From Paratrimastix pyriformis (Eukaryota; Preaxostyla; Paratrimastigidae): a stretch of DNA of 64,000 nucleotides. The notes beneath the pieces are model-generated. The model saw only the letters and a program-made list of their open reading frames with translations, was not told where the DNA came from and made no database searches. Numbering within the stretch: position 1 is the stretch's first letter; each line of letters begins with the position of its first letter. The position numbers and the translations under genes were made by a program. The stretch covers positions 558,001 through 622,000 of the forward strand of contig JAPMOS010000018.1 of assembly GCA_027972325.1 (NCBI GenBank). The letters run 5' to 3'. Shown here piece after piece: positions 62,419 to 64,000 of this stretch.

Positions 62419-64000
62419 TCAGCCTCTCGTCTGCGCCACCCCGGGACCTCCGTCGGGATCCGGTATGGCCTCGGGGCGGTCCTCCTCCTCTTCGAGGCTG
62501 AGATCCTTGGTGAGCCCCGTCAGGACCGCCTTCCAATGGTCCTCTTCGTCGTCCGTGGTCGGTGACCCCGTGGCCGTCGCTGCTGGTGTTGACGCTGGCG
62601 GGGTTTGGGGTGGGCTCGCCAGAGAAGCAGTGGAGGCGGGGTGGTCCTGAGGGGAGGCAGGCGGTGACGAGGTGGCAAGGGGGTGCCGGCCCGCCCGAGA
62701 GTGCTGGGAGGCTCCCTCCTGCTGCTGCTCGACGACCGGCTGGAGGGTCGGCGCCGGCCTGGCCGCCGTGGCGAGGGCCGGGGTCTCGGGCGGGGGCCGA
62801 TGGGGACGGGCCAGCGGGGTGGCCTTGCCCCGCTTGGCGAACTGCTCGGCGTACGAGCCGAGGGGCGGCCCGGCCCTGAGGGTGGGCTGCCCCTTCTGTG
62901 GGCTATGGGGCAGGCCGCCCCCGGACAGGGCGGGGGGCGGGGTCTGCGGGGGCCCATGACGGCGGGCGGGGGGCGTGGGCGGCATGGGCGGCATGGGAGG
63001 AATGTCGGCCCCCCGGACAGCGAACTCCAGGCGGCCGGGCGGCGCCTCGGGGGGCTCGGGAAGCACCAGCCCGCGGACGGCCGGGTCGGTCAGCTGGGGC
63101 GGGCCCGCCAGGGGCGTGGCGCTTGGGGAGCCCATGGCTCCGGGCCCCCGGCGGGCCGATGGAGGCGGGGTGGCGGGCCGGGCCACCCCCGCCGGGGCGC
63201 CGGCCAGACCGGCCAGGGGCGCGGGCGCGGGACTGCTGGTGATGGTGAGCACGGGCCGGCTGGGCTCCGCTTGGGAGAGCCCGCTGAGCAGCCACGCCGG
63301 CATGGGCACGGGGGGCGGCGGGGGGCCCTCGGGGCGGGGCTGCTGGGGCAGGGCCGGGGGCAGGGCGCCCGCGAGGGCGCTTGAAAGGGAGGCCGAGAGG
63401 GAGGGCACCACCATGGCCCGCAGGGCGGCCGAGAAGGGCCCGTACCATGAGGCCGAGAACTCGTCCTCCACACCCGCGGGAAGGGTGGGTGCCGGCAGGG
63501 GCCGACCGGCCGCCAGGGGGGTGACCGTGGCGGCGGCGCGACCGGGGCCGGGGGCGCCGGTTGTGGCCGGCGCGACCGGGAGCGGCATGGTCGGGGCGGG
63601 CGGGAGGACGGCTGGCGGGGCGGCCGACCAGCCCGCCTGGGAGTGGGCCGAGAGGGGCGGCAGGCAGGCCAACAACGAGGACGCCACCGCGTCGGCTGCC
63701 GCTGCGGCGATGGCGGCCTGGTCCATGGCGGGCAGCGGGCGGCCGGGCCCCTCCGACGACGAGGCGGGCGCCGCTGCCGTCGCGGGGCCGGGGGCCGGGG
63801 CAAGGGCTGCCTGCGCATCGGGCGGGAGCCCCGCGGGGATCGGGAGCGGCGGAAGCGGGGCAAGGACCGGCGCCAAGGGCAGCGGAGAAGACGGAGATGG
63901 TGGGGGTTGGGGCCGAGGAGCAGCCGGCGGGGCGAGCCCCTCGGTGAAGGCCCCACGGCCACCACCAGAGAGCGGCTGGGGCTGGGGGGCAGGGGCAGGC
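62419..64000 (-). CDS. C-terminal part of a Pro/Ala-rich low-complexity protein, 5' end beyond the right edge
   Basis: A single open frame from the right side to a TGA at 62419, dominated by Pro, Ala, Gly, Ser and Thr. The less repetitive end has PLGSYAEQFAKRGKATPLAR, a Gln stretch, and an acidic C-terminus DDEEDHWKAVLTGLTKDLSL followed by EEEEDRPEAIPDPDGGP. No domain is recognisable, so function cannot be given. It is judged real because the balanced-GC, charged C-terminus is typical of a gene end here and it converges on the NUDCD1-like gene. The upstream part could belong to a different frame. Confidence 0.5.
   Translation of the reverse strand, partial: PAPAPQPQPLSGGGRGAFTEGLAPPAAPRPQPPPSPSSPLPLAPVLAPLPPLPIPAGLPPDAQAALAPAPGPATAAAPASSSEGPGRPLPAMDQAAIAAAAADAVASSLLACLPPLSAHSQAGWSAAPPAVLPPAPTMPLPVAPATTGAPGPGRAAATVTPLAAGRPLPAPTLPAGVEDEFSASWYGPFSAALRAMVVPSLSASLSSALAGALPPALPQQPRPEGPPPPPVPMPAWLLSGLSQAEPSRPVLTITSSPAPAPLAGLAGAPAGVARPATPPPSARRGPGAMGSPSATPLAGPPQLTDPAVRGLVLPEPPEAPPGRLEFAVRGADIPPMPPMPPTPPARRHGPPQTPPPALSGGGLPHSPQKGQPTLRAGPPLGSYAEQFAKRGKATPLARPHRPPPETPALATAARPAPTLQPVVEQQQEGASQHSRAGRHPLATSSPPASPQDHPASTASLASPPQTPPASTPAATATGSPTTDDEEDHWKAVLTGLTKDLSLEEEEDRPEAIPDPDGGPGVAQTRG

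Overview
The window looks like nuclear DNA of a free-living, flagellated, sexual protist. Almost every gene is split by tiny introns, about 35 to 60 nt where I could place both ends. The genes are eukaryote-specific: RPB4, SSU72, HAUS6/augmin, Rab escort protein, mid-SUN protein, RAD9, MSH3, MND1, DSS1, an AXDND1-like axonemal protein and a likely axonemal microtubule inner protein. There is no operon or bacterial signature. I cannot name the species. A GC-rich metamonad-type flagellate would fit, but that is a guess.

Layout, left to right: cathepsin B-like peptidase (-, cut by the left edge); serine carboxypeptidase (+); RPB4 (-); hotdog thioesterase (+); MND1 (-); DSS1/SEM1 (+); a CFAP107-like protein (-); a 10 kb AXDND1-like gene (-) with a tRNA-Arg in one intron; RAD9 (-); an ATG22/UMF1-type transporter (-); a 1.1 kb MITE; a START-domain protein (+); a 12 kb HAUS6-like gene with an enormous low-complexity tail (-); a SUCO-type SUN-domain protein (+); Rab escort protein (-); an MRH/Atg27-like membrane protein (+); SOSS-B/NABP (+); a GNAT acetyltransferase (-); an F-box/LRR protein (+); SSU72 (-); MSH3 (-); a NUDCD1-like protein (+); and the 3' end of a Pro/Ala-rich protein cut by the right edge (-).

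Most neighbours alternate in strand and share divergent promoters of about 40 to 115 bp. Two convergent genes overlap by two bases at their stop codons. Composition swings between balanced-GC stretches (promoter junctions and small genes) and very GC-rich stretches full of simple repeats and Pro/Ala/Gly-rich coding sequence. Most long ORFs in the GC-rich parts are shadows.

The most unusual signal is the splicing grammar. Introns start with GTYYG, most often GTCTG or GTCCG, instead of GTRAGT. Many introns in GC-rich genes also carry long C homopolymers, always on the sense strand. Applying this donor rule joins exons into textbook matches to known families (RPB4, MND1, HAUS6, REP, RAD9, SSU72, SUN and others), which is strong internal support for it. 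Functionally the window is rich in genome-maintenance genes (MND1, DSS1, RAD9, MSH3, SOSS-B), RNA polymerase II factors (RPB4, SSU72) and cytoskeleton/flagellum genes.
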